Shown in pieces: positions 16,542 through 25,013 of a DNA stretch of 64,000 bases. The DNA comes from Mariprofundus sp. NF (GTDB taxonomy: Bacteria > Pseudomonadota > Zetaproteobacteria > Mariprofundales > Mariprofundaceae). The stretch is taken from assembly GCF_013387455.1 (NCBI RefSeq), contig NZ_VWNC01000003.1, positions 62,001 through 126,000 on the forward strand, in the 5' to 3' direction. The notes below the pieces were generated by a model. That model had not been told where the DNA came from. It saw only the letters and a list, made by a program, of their open reading frames with translations, and searched no databases. Position numbers and translations under genes: made by a program. Within the stretch, counting starts at the first letter, position 1. Each line of letters begins with the position of its first letter.

Positions 16542-17486
16542 ATGCAACTGATCCGTTCTGACATTAACGTCGATTTTATCGGCAAGAGAAAATTCGCCCT
16601 GATTGTTTCAGGTATCATGCTGCTGGTTTCGCTCGGCGCACTGGCTGCCAAGGGGTTGAACTTCGGCATCGACTTCACCGGCGGTACGCTGGTTGAAGTT
16701 AAATTTGAAACAGCACCTGCAATTACTGATGTTCGTGCCGCCCTCTCTCCCAAAGGTTATGGCAATGCAGTGATTCAGGAGTTTGGTGCTCCTGAAGAGA
16801 TTCTGATTCGCGTTCAGAACGAAGAGGCTGAAAACTCATCGATCATCAGCACAGCTATTCTTGATGGTCTTGCCGAGAAGTTCGGTGCGGATGCCATTGA
16901 GATGCGCAGGGTTGAGTTTGTCGGCCCACAGGTGGGTGAAGAGCTGACCCGTGCAGGTATCATGGCTGTATTGATCGCCATGCTGGCTATTCTGATCTAT
17001 GTCACTTTCCGTTTTGAGTTCCGCTTTGCACTCGGTGCTGATGCAGCCCTGCTGCACGATATCACCATCGTGCTTGGCCTGTTTGCACTTACCGGCAAAG
17101 AGTTCTCACTGCCGGTGATTGCCGCACTGCTGACAGTGATCGGCTACTCGCTGAATGATACCATCGTGGTCTTTGACCGCATCCGTGAAAACTTCGCTGC
17201 TAACCGCAAACGCAAGAATCCGCATGATGAGAAACTGGTAGTCAACGACTCGATTAATCAGACGCTGTCGCGTACCGTGATGACCTCCGTTACCACATTG
17301 CTGGTGGTGCTTGCCCTCTTCTTCCTCGGCGGTGAAGTGATTCACGATTTTGCCTTTGCACTGATTGCCGGTATTTTTGTCGGTACCTACTCCTCGATCT
17401 ATGTTGCCAGCCCGGTCATGCTGGCACTTGCAGGACGTTTTAAAGGCAACGAAGAGGAGATCAAGGAGATGGAGGCCAGGCCCTGA
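16542..17486 (+). CDS. secF: Protein translocase subunit SecF
   Basis: Partner of SecD in the proton-driven SecDF complex. Seen: first TM, the SecF signature FGIDFTGGTLVEV, GPQVGEEL before the C-terminal membrane block, and GYSLNDTIVVFDRIREN plus a TM5/6 region ending in a charged cytoplasmic tail. 314 residues, the usual size. Part of the tgt-yajC-secD-secF transcript, with the Mth938-like gene 32 bp downstream. Confidence 0.97.
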   Translation: MQLIRSDINVDFIGKRKFALIVSGIMLLVSLGALAAKGLNFGIDFTGGTLVEVKFETAPAITDVRAALSPKGYGNAVIQEFGAPEEILIRVQNEEAENSSIISTAILDGLAEKFGADAIEMRRVEFVGPQVGEELTRAGIMAVLIAMLAILIYVTFRFEFRFALGADAALLHDITIVLGLFALTGKEFSLPVIAALLTVIGYSLNDTIVVFDRIRENFAANRKRKNPHDEKLVVNDSINQTLSRTVMTSVTTLLVVLALFFLGGEVIHDFAFALIAGIFVGTYSSIYVASPVMLALAGRFKGNEEEIKEMEARP

Positions 17487-17518
17487 GCTCCTCCCTGCCT
17501 TCAGGCAAGAAGATTTAA

Positions 17519-17908
17519 GTGAAAGGTGATATCTCATCTCGACTACCGGGTGGAACACTACTGTTCACCGGTTACGATGATGCTCAGATCAGTATCAACC
17601 GCAAAGCCTACCCGAGTGGTCTCTGTATCCATGCTAATGCTATAACAGCCCCCTGGGGGCCTGAGAAGCTTAGTGAGCTGACGACAGAGCAGCTGACCAT
17701 GCTTATGGAGCCGGCACCTGAAATTCTGATTCTTGGTACAGGCCGTCAGACCGCATTCCCCTCTGCGGAGATTCTGGAGTTTGTCAGCAGCAGAAAGATT
17801 GGACTTGAGTGTATGGATAGCCGTTCGGCTGCCCGCACCTACAATATCCTCATTGAAGAGGGGCGGACCGTATCAGCAGCGCTGCTGCTGCCCAGTGCCC
17901 GGAGATAA
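17519..17908 (+). CDS. Mth938-like (DUF498) domain protein
   Basis: 129-residue soluble protein of the Mth938/NDUFAF3-like fold. Seen: PEILILGTGRQTAFPS with the fold's Gly-rich loop near residue 68, and GLECMDSRSAARTYNIL near 94. In other proteobacteria this family often sits beside secF, and its eukaryotic homologue assists complex I assembly; the bacterial role is not settled. Starts at GTG 17519. Two bases separate its end from queD, indicating co-translation. Confidence 0.85.
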   Translation: MKGDISSRLPGGTLLFTGYDDAQISINRKAYPSGLCIHANAITAPWGPEKLSELTTEQLTMLMEPAPEILILGTGRQTAFPSAEILEFVSSRKIGLECMDSRSAARTYNILIEEGRTVSAALLLPSARR

Positions 17909-17909
17909 A

Positions 17910-18284
17910 ATGGCAATTTTTGAACTATCCATCCAGACCCACTTCTCGGCTGCCCATAGTCTGCGTGACTATCCCGGTGACTGTGCGCGCCTGCATGGCC
18001 ACAACTGGCATGTACGGCTCTTCATCGAGTGTGAAGAGCTCGATGAGATCGGCCTGGGCATTGACTACAAAATTATGAAAAACGAGCTCAAAGCGGCTCT
18101 GGAGCCATGGGATCACTATAACCTGAATGATGTGGCACCGTTTGATAGCATCAACCCATCCAGTGAAAATGTTGCACGCGAATTGTACAGAGAGATGAGT
18201 GCACGCCTTGATGATGATCGTATCCGGGTTTCTCGCGTTGAGATCTCAGAAACCTGCACAGCCAAGGTTACCTACCGCCCATAA
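17910..18284 (+). CDS. queD: 6-carboxytetrahydropterin synthase
   Basis: Second step of queuosine/preQ1 synthesis: converts 7,8-dihydroneopterin triphosphate to 6-carboxy-5,6,7,8-tetrahydropterin. Seen: zinc ligands in HFSAAHSL and LHGHNW, the catalytic-type Cys in GDCARLHGHNW, PSSENVARELYREM, and C-terminal VEISETCTAKVTY. 124 residues from the ATG at 17910, which is preceded by GGAGA; the frame also runs back inside the previous gene, but the family start is here. With tgt at the other end of the cluster, the operon brackets SecDF with two queuosine genes. Confidence 0.95.
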   Translation: MAIFELSIQTHFSAAHSLRDYPGDCARLHGHNWHVRLFIECEELDEIGLGIDYKIMKNELKAALEPWDHYNLNDVAPFDSINPSSENVARELYREMSARLDDDRIRVSRVEISETCTAKVTYRP

Positions 18285-18287
18285 ATA

Positions 18288-18315
18288 AAACGTGGGCCAC
18301 AATGGGCCCACGTTT
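18288..18315. terminator. Bidirectional terminator between queD and the Rho_N-like gene
   Basis: AAACGTGGGCC / GGGCCCACGTTT hairpin with a 5-base loop, A-rich on one side and T-rich on the other. It lies between convergent genes. Confidence 0.8.
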
Positions 18316-18351
18316 CTCTGATCTTAGATCAGTTTAGAGTCTAGCTGCTAA

Positions 18352-18549
18352 TCAGGCCTGGCACTCACCACGGTAGAGGCATGGTGTAACAGCGCAGTTA
18401 GCGATGCGAGCAAAGCAGTCTGTGTTGCCTTCAGCAATCTGAATGGAATGAATGAGCTCAGCTTTACGAAGCTTTGCGCTCCCTTTCAGACCAAGACCTG
18501 ATGCCTTCTCAAGTAACTCTTTTTTTGTCACGGTATTCTTTGTAGCCAT
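18352..18549 (-). CDS. Rho_N/SAP-like mini-protein with a four-Cys tail
   Basis: 65 residues. The first 40 (TKKELLEKASGLGLKG...KAELIHSIQ) fit the helix-extended-loop-helix of the Rho N-terminal/SAP/HeH group, which binds nucleic acid. The tail EGNTDCFARIANCAVTPCLYRGECQA carries Cys at 45, 52, 57 and 63 and probably forms a small metal or disulfide knot. I recall similar tails (DCF...C...CLWRxDC) in other bacterial mini-proteins annotated as SAP or Rho_N, but no function is assigned. It is monocistronic, with the shared terminator downstream and AT-rich leader DNA upstream. Confidence 0.75.
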   Translation of the reverse strand: MATKNTVTKKELLEKASGLGLKGSAKLRKAELIHSIQIAEGNTDCFARIANCAVTPCLYRGECQA

Positions 18550-18678
18550 GTTGGTTTACATCCTATAGTTGAAATTGGCGCGAACCATAGCGGCAGAAAC
18601 CCTATTAGCAAGAGAAATGCATTGATTTTACTGGCATTTACAAGGAATCCTCAATTTTCATGGGAGTGCATAAAATGA

Positions 18679-19461
18679 TCAGATGTCAAGTTGGCCCACA
18701 TCTACATGTTGACCCCACAGACGGGAGATCAATTTCTCACTGGGGCTGCCTGTACTCCAGAACTGAACAGCCCCGCACTGGCTCTCCTGACTAAGCCTGC
18801 CGCGCAGCATAAGTTGCCGTTTCAACTCACGTGCAATGGCATCACCCGTATCAAGAATGGTAACAGCATCACCTGCAATCTCACCAATCAGAGGTATCAC
18901 ATAGGGGTAGTGGGTACAGCCGAGAACAAGGGTATCCACGCCCTGCTCCAACAGCGGTTTGAGATAAGCTGTTAATATGGCCCGGGTCTCCGCCCCGGTC
19001 AGATCACCCGCCTCAATACGCTCTACCAGTCCAGGACAGGGCTGAACAAGCAGCCTGGCATCAGCAGCAAAGCGCGATTTCAAGCTATTGAATCGTTCAC
19101 TGCTTACCGTACCACTGGTGGCCAGCACGCCAACCACACCGGTTCGACTATGTATCACTGCAGGTTTAAGCGGCGGCTCCATGCCGATAACAGGGATATT
19201 ATAGCGTTCTCTGAGCAGGTTAATCGCCACGGCAGTTGCCGTATTACAGGCGACCACAATGGCCTGAGCCCCCTTCTCAACGAGAAAGTCGGAGATCTTC
19301 AGACAGCGATCAGTCACCTCTGCCGCTGTCTTGCAGCCATATGGCATATAGGCAGTATCAGCAACATAGATCAATGATTCTGCACTTAGATGCTGATGAA
19401 TGTGCGCTAACACGGAGAGCCCGCCAACACCGGAATCAAATACACCTATAGATTTCTGCAT
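18679..19461 (-). CDS. murI: Glutamate racemase
   Basis: Cofactor-independent enzyme that makes D-glutamate for peptidoglycan. Seen: IGVFDSGVGGLSVL at the N-terminus, the two catalytic cysteines in VVACNTATA (about residue 74) and LVLGCTHYP (about 184), and YVADTAYMPYG near 35. About 260 residues, normal. Start chosen at ATG 19461 because the upstream ATG at 19476 lies directly against GAGGAG with no spacer. It is divergent from the ECF sigma gene. Confidence 0.95.
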   Translation of the reverse strand: MQKSIGVFDSGVGGLSVLAHIHQHLSAESLIYVADTAYMPYGCKTAAEVTDRCLKISDFLVEKGAQAIVVACNTATAVAINLLRERYNIPVIGMEPPLKPAVIHSRTGVVGVLATSGTVSSERFNSLKSRFAADARLLVQPCPGLVERIEAGDLTGAETRAILTAYLKPLLEQGVDTLVLGCTHYPYVIPLIGEIAGDAVTILDTGDAIARELKRQLMLRGRLSQESQCGAVQFWSTGSPSEKLISRLWGQHVDVGQLDI

Positions 19462-19573
19462 GCCTATATTTCCCATCTCCTCAAATTCATTTCAAGTGCA
19501 GAAGCTAACCAAAAATAGAGCCATGCGAAGAGAATAAAATATAACATCATCAACCTGTGATATCTGAAGCAAT

Positions 19574-20179
19574 ATGGCTATTGATGAAGGTAACTCTTCT
19601 GGTCAGAGTCGAGGCATGCAAACAGAGCCGCACCAATGGATTAACGAACACGGCGATTATCTCTATCGTTATGCGATGTCACGACTCCATAATGAGGAAG
19701 TGGCGGCAGATCTGCTGCAGGAGACTCTACTTGCAGCCTGGAAAGGTCATAGCAATTTTGCCGGCCAATCTACCATGCGAACGTGGTTAGTCGGCATCCT
19801 CAAACATAAAATTATCGATTACATCCGCAAAGAGATCCGCGACCGCAATCTGAGTGAAAATGTAGGCAACGACCCAACCACGGCTTACTTCAATAACGAT
19901 GGCAGCTGGAGTGAAGCCCCGCGTGCATGGAACGAAAACCCTGAGTCGCTCTGTCAGAATGAGCAGTTCAGCACTGTACTTGAAACATGTGCAGACAAAC
20001 TGCCTGAAAAACAGCGGCTGGTTTTCCGGCTGCGTGATATCAGTGGCGATGATACAGAAAGCGTGTGTAAGAGTTGTGATATTACAGCGACCAACCTTCA
20101 TGTTCTTCTGCATAGGGCGCGCCTGTCACTACGAAAATGTCTTGAGATCCACTGGTTTGGCGTGGGAGAGAAGCAGTGA
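19574..20179 (+). CDS. ECF-type RNA polymerase sigma factor
   Basis: Alternative sigma-70 factor. Seen: region 2 (YLYRYAMSRLHNEEVAADLLQETLLAAW, then TMRTWLVGILKHKIIDYIRKE) and region 4 (LPEKQRLVFRLRDISGDDTESVCK, then ATNLHVLLHRARLSLRKCLE). A 45-residue acidic/aromatic linker lies between them. Its 201 residues are typical. The stop overlaps the start of an HxxxCxxC zinc-finger anti-sigma gene by 4 bp, a common arrangement for the ECF groups whose region 2 contains WLxGILxHKIxDxxR. The regulon is unknown. ATG 19574 is used; an in-frame ATG at 19616 is possible. Confidence 0.9.
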   Translation: MAIDEGNSSGQSRGMQTEPHQWINEHGDYLYRYAMSRLHNEEVAADLLQETLLAAWKGHSNFAGQSTMRTWLVGILKHKIIDYIRKEIRDRNLSENVGNDPTTAYFNNDGSWSEAPRAWNENPESLCQNEQFSTVLETCADKLPEKQRLVFRLRDISGDDTESVCKSCDITATNLHVLLHRARLSLRKCLEIHWFGVGEKQ

Positions 20180-20421
20180 ATCACGCATGTAAACATGTTT
20201 CTCGCCTGGCATCCGACAGTATTGAGCGAAAGTTATCCCTGTGGGAGAGGTTCAGGTTCCATCTGCACCTGGCCATGTGCAGGAATTGCAGAAATTTTGA
20301 CCAGGCCCTTGAGCTGATGCATCAGGCGACCGAACTGATGCGTAAAACGCGCTATGGCAAGATCGAACTCACGGATACACAACGTGACCGGCTTCATAAG
20401 GCCATGGATGAGCAAATCTAG
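20176..20421 (+). CDS. Zinc-finger anti-sigma factor (zf-HC2 type), very short
   Basis: 81 residues from GTG 20176. It carries the ZAS signature H31-x3-C35-x2-C38 (HLAMCRNC), an upstream Cys5 that may be the fourth ligand, and a Lys/Arg-rich helix. No TM segment follows the finger, so it is a soluble anti-sigma, likely to hold the upstream sigma factor in the cytoplasm and release it on redox or metal change. Translationally coupled to the sigma gene (4-bp overlap) and followed by an inverted repeat. Confidence 0.85.
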   Translation: MNHACKHVSRLASDSIERKLSLWERFRFHLHLAMCRNCRNFDQALELMHQATELMRKTRYGKIELTDTQRDRLHKAMDEQI

Positions 20422-20452
20422 GGATGCTCTGACTTTTTCAGAGTATCCCTAG
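20418..20452 (+). terminator. Long inverted repeat ending the sigma/anti-sigma unit
   Basis: 15-bp arms CTAGGGATGCTCTGA and TCAGAGTATCCCTAG with one mismatch around a CTTTT loop. The left arm includes the anti-sigma stop codon. No T-run follows, so it may be a processing or weak termination hairpin. Confidence 0.5.
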
Positions 20453-20527
20453 GTCGTTACTGATTAATTGGTATGCTGGAAAACCGGCTACTGCCTGAGC
20501 AAACTTGCCACCAGTTATCTGAATGAC

Positions 20528-21595
20528 CTACTCAACTCTGGCCGGAAGTGGAATACTCCAGACATGGAACCCAGAGGTGCCACCCGATGCATGCAGTCCT
20601 TTTTTCGTTGCCCTGTCCACCTTACGATCAGAGTGGTAATAGACTCTGCCATTTGATCCGATAGCTGGTGCACCATCGTGGGCAGCATCGAATGTCAGAC
20701 GGGTCAGATGCTGACCATCACGTCGGATCATCCAGACATCCCAGTTCTCTTTTTTGATTTTGATTCCGGCTTCGCCCCGATTGGATGTGAATGCAATCCA
20801 CTTTCCATTCGGGCTCCAGGTTGGCTGCACATCGATACTGTTGGAATTGGTCAGCTGAATCAGGTTTGATCCATCCACATCCACCATAAACAGATGCCAG
20901 CTATGGCCTGTCTGCATGGAGAACACGATACTCTTGCCATCTGGTGAGAGTGACGGATTCACCCCGGCGGTGAGGCTGCTCTCTTCACCGTTTTTACCAA
21001 TATACAGCAGACGTGTCTCATTACCGGCAATCTTCCAGTTTTTAAAATCCAGCGTATTGATCTTTTTTTCGTTGCCTGACCTCATCAAACCTGAGGTTGG
21101 CAGCAGCCGAACACCAATCAGGCCACCACTCTCCAGCACAATCAACTCAATAAACTCACCAGTCAGACGCGAAAGGCGACGTACAGCCCCTTTGCCATTG
21201 GCAGCCATCTGCCATACACCCAGATCACCACCCCGATCAGAGAGGAAGGTGGTGTGTTCAGGGCCCTGCCAGTTCATCGAGTGAAAAGCGCGCTTATCAT
21301 CAGTCAGCACATTCAGGGGATCACCATTTTCCAGCAGACGACGTGTCACTACGCTTTTATTGCGCTTACCTGAAATCACCAGAAGATGTTTGCCATTGGG
21401 TGAAATTCTCGGATACATCTCTGTTTCACCGGACTCCAGCGTCAGCAACGAGGCATTTTCAGATGGAGACAGAGAGGATTCCGTAGCAGGTTTCTTTTCC
21501 ATCACCTCTTGCTGTAACCAGTCGAGAAGATCATCGCTGTAAGCTGTGGAGGATAGCGCCAGCGTCGCCATAACAGTCAAAGCAAAGCGAATCAC
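20528..21595 (-). CDS. Exported TolB-like beta-propeller protein
   Basis: Secreted or periplasmic protein with PD40/TolB-type propeller blades. Seen: a Sec signal peptide (FALTVMATLALSSTAYS, cleavage about residue 21) and repeated blade motifs ISPNGKHLLVISG, LSPDGKSIVFS and WSPNGKWIAFTSNRG, the last two separated by the DVDGSNLIQLT turn typical of TolB. Start at GTG 21595: AGGAGG lies 7 bases before it, whereas the ATG further upstream overlaps the preceding stop codon. The protein it binds is unknown. It is downstream partner of a related propeller gene 23 bp away. Confidence 0.85.
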   Translation of the reverse strand: MIRFALTVMATLALSSTAYSDDLLDWLQQEVMEKKPATESSLSPSENASLLTLESGETEMYPRISPNGKHLLVISGKRNKSVVTRRLLENGDPLNVLTDDKRAFHSMNWQGPEHTTFLSDRGGDLGVWQMAANGKGAVRRLSRLTGEFIELIVLESGGLIGVRLLPTSGLMRSGNEKKINTLDFKNWKIAGNETRLLYIGKNGEESSLTAGVNPSLSPDGKSIVFSMQTGHSWHLFMVDVDGSNLIQLTNSNSIDVQPTWSPNGKWIAFTSNRGEAGIKIKKENWDVWMIRRDGQHLTRLTFDAAHDGAPAIGSNGRVYYHSDRKVDRATKKGLHASGGTSGFHVWSIPLPARVE

Positions 21596-21618
21596 GGTGC
21601 TACCTCCTGTTGAGATCA

Positions 21619-22713
21619 TTACTTGATATCCAGTTTCCAGATATTCCAGCCGGAGTAGGTATCACCCTGAGGATTGCCTAATACCCGGTTCGAGTGGAAT
21701 ACCACACTGTTGTTATCCAGCCAGGCTGGCCCGCCATCGGTTGCATCCTTGGCATTGGTCAGACGCGTTGCACGAATAGTGGAGACATCCAGCATATAGA
21801 TTGAAGTGTTACGAACATTTCCAGATGAGTCACGATTTGAGACAAAGGCCAGCTTTTTACCGTCAGGGCTCCAGGCTGGTTCAAAATCACCATATTCAGA
21901 GCTGGTCACCTGCATCAGGTTGTCACCATCAATATCCTGCATCCAGATATCGTAGTTACCCTCTGTCTGTCGAACAAAGGCAACCCTTTTACCATCGGGA
22001 GAGATAGCTCCATCATAGGCATTGGGAATCATGATCATTTCACTGCTCTGGCGCGAAAAAATATAGAGCACAGGGGCATCCAACTTATTCAGATTACCTG
22101 CTCTGGTTCCAGCATAACCCTGTTTGTAACGGAAGTTATCGGAATCATAGGTGCGCCAGTGCTGTCCGACCAGTTCGTGGTGCGGAAATTTGATAAATTC
22201 ACCAAGCATCTGATTGTAACGTGCCTTCTGGAAGGTGGTATCAAAACACCATACTTTACCGTCACTGGATGCATTGAGATGGAAAGGAGCAATCGTGCCA
22301 CGGTAGGTTGCCATACCACCGATAGAGACTTGACCATCACCTCTGCCCTGCCACATCCATGCGGAGATCGGACCGACGCGATCACTCACATAACCGATAG
22401 AGCCATCATCAACAGCAACGCCATAACGCATGGAGTCATTCAGCGCCAGTTTCTTCATATGATAACGACCTGAGTTTGGCGATGTCTTGGAAACCCGGTA
22501 CATGGAGAGGTCATCACCCTTACGCTGACCGAAAACCAGAAACTGACCGGCTACAGAGGGGTAGACACTCTCAACGCCGCGATCTGCAACATAGGGTGTA
22601 ACCGGATAGAGTGGAGGCTGAGGCTTAGTGACCATAGTCTGGCTCATGGCCAATGAGGGTTGAACCAACATAGCTGCAACTGCGATGGCTGACAGCAAGT
22701 ATCTGATTTTCAT
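21619..22713 (-). CDS. Exported TolB-like beta-propeller protein, operon lead
   Basis: 364 residues with a signal peptide (cleavage after SLAMS, about residue 25). The C-terminal half has TolB/PD40 blades (AISPDGKRVAFVRQ, MQDIDGDNLMQVT, WSPDGKKLAFVSNRD, and a last blade ending in GWNIWKLD). The N-terminal half is more divergent but also beta-rich. Related in sequence and order to the next gene, so an old duplication is likely. No tol-pal genes are nearby, so this is not the canonical TolB. A CRP-type operator lies 107 bp upstream. Confidence 0.83.
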   Translation of the reverse strand: MKIRYLLSAIAVAAMLVQPSLAMSQTMVTKPQPPLYPVTPYVADRGVESVYPSVAGQFLVFGQRKGDDLSMYRVSKTSPNSGRYHMKKLALNDSMRYGVAVDDGSIGYVSDRVGPISAWMWQGRGDGQVSIGGMATYRGTIAPFHLNASSDGKVWCFDTTFQKARYNQMLGEFIKFPHHELVGQHWRTYDSDNFRYKQGYAGTRAGNLNKLDAPVLYIFSRQSSEMIMIPNAYDGAISPDGKRVAFVRQTEGNYDIWMQDIDGDNLMQVTSSEYGDFEPAWSPDGKKLAFVSNRDSSGNVRNTSIYMLDVSTIRATRLTNAKDATDGGPAWLDNNSVVFHSNRVLGNPQGDTYSGWNIWKLDIK

Positions 22714-22791
22714 GTCGTGATCTCCTGAATACAGTTATTTCTGCTTCGTGAAGAGAACTTCAACTACCAGGCCCCCACCTAAAGCAGGCGA

Positions 22792-22835
22792 ATCATACAT
22801 TCGCACTTTCCCAAATCTTTGTGACTTTCATCACA
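22792..22835 (-). promoter_or_regulatory. CRP-family operator and -10 box upstream of the propeller pair
   Basis: TGTGA-N6-TCACA at 22820-22835 is a perfect CRP consensus palindrome. On the same strand as the propeller gene, TATGAT (22797-22792) makes a good -10. A transcript start 6-7 bases later (about 22786) would put the operator centre at -41.5, the classical class II activator position. The positions are seen; the activation and the regulator are inferred. Confidence 0.6.
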
Positions 22836-22902
22836 GATTAAAACCTTTTAACATATGATTAACCGAATCCGTATCCATTCGGCCTGTTACCTCTGTTTGT
22901 AG

Positions 22903-23139
22903 CTAAATCTTGCCTTCGGACTTCAGGCCGTTGAGCAGATCTTCGTAGTTGATGACCGGCTCATAATCCTGCGCCTCAAAGGCCATCAGATTTTTCTGAT
23001 CCTCTGCCAGCATGTTACAGACCGCTTCATTGACGATATCCGATATGGAGCGATCTGTTCCTGCAGCCCGCAGTCTCAACGCCTTGTGAATGTTTTCATC
23101 AAAATAGATGGTGGCCTGTTTGGCTTTGCTTTTATCCAT
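22903..23139 (-). CDS. Orphan ribbon-helix-helix (CopG/antitoxin-like) protein
   Basis: 78 residues. The N-terminal RHH fold ATIYFDENIHKALRLRAAGTDRSISDIVNEAV (about 8-42) binds DNA as a dimer. The acidic C-terminus with EDLLNGLK looks like an antitoxin's toxin-binding tail. No toxin frame follows within the 190 bp downstream or lies upstream, so either the toxin is lost or it regulates on its own. Pgi, 65 bp upstream, is oriented the same way. Confidence 0.8.
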   Translation of the reverse strand: MDKSKAKQATIYFDENIHKALRLRAAGTDRSISDIVNEAVCNMLAEDQKNLMAFEAQDYEPVINYEDLLNGLKSEGKI

Positions 23140-23204
23140 GATTCACCCCGCAAAATGAGAGGATAATAATATTACATTAAGACGTCAAAGTCGCACTTGC
23201 CACC

Positions 23205-24851
23205 CTACTCTTTCCTGTGCTCTTTATAATAGTTTATCAAGCCATTGGTAGATGAATCGTGGCTGGTTGTATCTTCAAAATCATCCAGTTCAGGAAGAAT
23301 CTTTCGGGCCAGCTGCTTACCAAGCTCAACACCCCACTGATCATAGGCATTCAGATCCCAGATCACGCTCTGCACAAAGATCTTGTGCTCATACATCGCC
23401 AGCAGGCTACCGAGTGCTTTTGGCGTCAGCTTCTGGAACAGAATCGAGTTGGTCGGTTTGTTGCCGGGGAACACCTTATGCGGAAGCAGCGCCTCAAGCG
23501 CATCTCCACTCAAACCTTCAGCCTCCAACTCCTTGCGTACCTCATCTTCATTTTTACCCACCATCAACGCTTCAGTCTGGGCAAAAAAGTTGGAGAGCAG
23601 CATCGGATGATGACGTCCCACCGGGTTCTTGGTCTCTACCGGCGCAAGAAAGTCACACGGAATCAGTTTGGTACCCTGATGAATCAACTGATAGAAGGCG
23701 TGCTGTCCATTGGTGCCGGGCTCACCCCAGATAATAGGGCCGGTCGAGTAATCCACAGCTTTGCCACTGCGCGTTACCCGTTTGCCGTTACTCTCCATGT
23801 CACCCTGCTGAAAGTAGGCAGAGAATCGGTGCATATACTGATCATACGGGAGCATGGCATGTGAATCGGCATCAAAGAAGTTGTTATACCAGACACCGAG
23901 CATTGCCAGTATGACCGGTACGTTCTCCTCAAACGGTGCCGTTCGGAAATGCTCATCCATCTCATGAGCACCTTCTAAAAGCTCCTCGAAATGGTCCATG
24001 CCGAGATAGAGAGCGATGGAGATACCAACTGCACTCCAGAGCGAGTAGCGCCCGCCAACCCAATCCCAGAACTCAAACATGTTGGCTGTATCAATGCCGA
24101 ATGCGGAGACCGCTTTGGCATTGGTTGAGACAGCTACGAAGTGCTGGGCAACAGCCTTCTTGCTGCCACCACGGGTCAGGAACCAGTCACGCGCTGTACG
24201 CGCATTGGTAATGGTCTCCTGCGTGGTAAATGTTTTGGACACGATCACAAATAGCGTGGTTTCGCGGGAGAGGTGCCTGAGCGTCTCAACCATGTGTGTG
24301 CCATCCACATTGGATACAAAATGCATATGTATCTTGTCACGGCCATAGGGGGTCAATGCAGCACTCACCATCACCGGCCCCAGATCTGAGCCACCGATGC
24401 CTATATTAACCACATCGGTAATGGGTTTGCCGGTACTGCCCAACCACTCACCGGAGCGTACCGATTCGGTAAAGTTGCGCATCTGCGCCAGCACCCGGTT
24501 CACATCGGGCATCACATCATGACCATCAACCATTACCGGGCGATTGGAGCGATTGCGCAGAGCGGTATGCAGCACAGCCCTCTCCTCAGTATTGTTAATC
24601 TTTTCGCCCGAGAACATGCGATCTGTCCAACCCTGCACATCTCGTTCACGCGCCAGTTCAAGTAGCAGAGACTGGGTCTCTTCAGTGAGAATGTTTTTGG
24701 AGTAGTCGACAAGCGTATCACCAAAATGAAGGGAGAACTTATCAAAGCGTTGCGGATCATCGGCAAAGAGGTCGCGCATATGCACCTTTTTCATCTCTTC
24801 GGCGTGTGCCGCCAGTTTTTTCCATGCTGCTGTTTGCGTCAGTTCAGACAC
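23205..24851 (-). CDS. pgi: Glucose-6-phosphate isomerase
   Basis: Interconverts glucose-6-P and fructose-6-P, linking the gluconeogenic block at 36-46 kb to glycogen. Seen: [17 protein letters not shown] near residue 84, [14 protein letters not shown] near 150, [14 protein letters not shown] near 206, [13 protein letters not shown] near 269, [19 protein letters not shown] with the catalytic Glu/His near 376, and C-terminal K-ready [21 protein letters not shown]. Full length (548). Divergent from the glgA operon across 160 bp. Confidence 0.97.
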   Translation of the reverse strand: MSELTQTAAWKKLAAHAEEMKKVHMRDLFADDPQRFDKFSLHFGDTLVDYSKNILTEETQSLLLELARERDVQGWTDRMFSGEKINNTEERAVLHTALRNRSNRPVMVDGHDVMPDVNRVLAQMRNFTESVRSGEWLGSTGKPITDVVNIGIGGSDLGPVMVSAALTPYGRDKIHMHFVSNVDGTHMVETLRHLSRETTLFVIVSKTFTTQETITNARTARDWFLTRGGSKKAVAQHFVAVSTNAKAVSAFGIDTANMFEFWDWVGGRYSLWSAVGISIALYLGMDHFEELLEGAHEMDEHFRTAPFEENVPVILAMLGVWYNNFFDADSHAMLPYDQYMHRFSAYFQQGDMESNGKRVTRSGKAVDYSTGPIIWGEPGTNGQHAFYQLIHQGTKLIPCDFLAPVETKNPVGRHHPMLLSNFFAQTEALMVGKNEDEVRKELEAEGLSGDALEALLPHKVFPGNKPTNSILFQKLTPKALGSLLAMYEHKIFVQSVIWDLNAYDQWGVELGKQLARKILPELDDFEDTTSHDSSTNGLINYYKEHRKE

Positions 24852-25013
24852 GTATCCCCCCTTACCGCTGATTAACGGATGACCAGAAGTGTATGGCTCA
24901 GCTTCTGCACAGGCTAAACCTTGTCTACTCAGGATTCAAACCATCAAATAGAGCGCAACAGTTTATGACAGGCAACAGCCATGCTAGGATGTCGTTCTCA
25001 GGGGAGAGGACAA

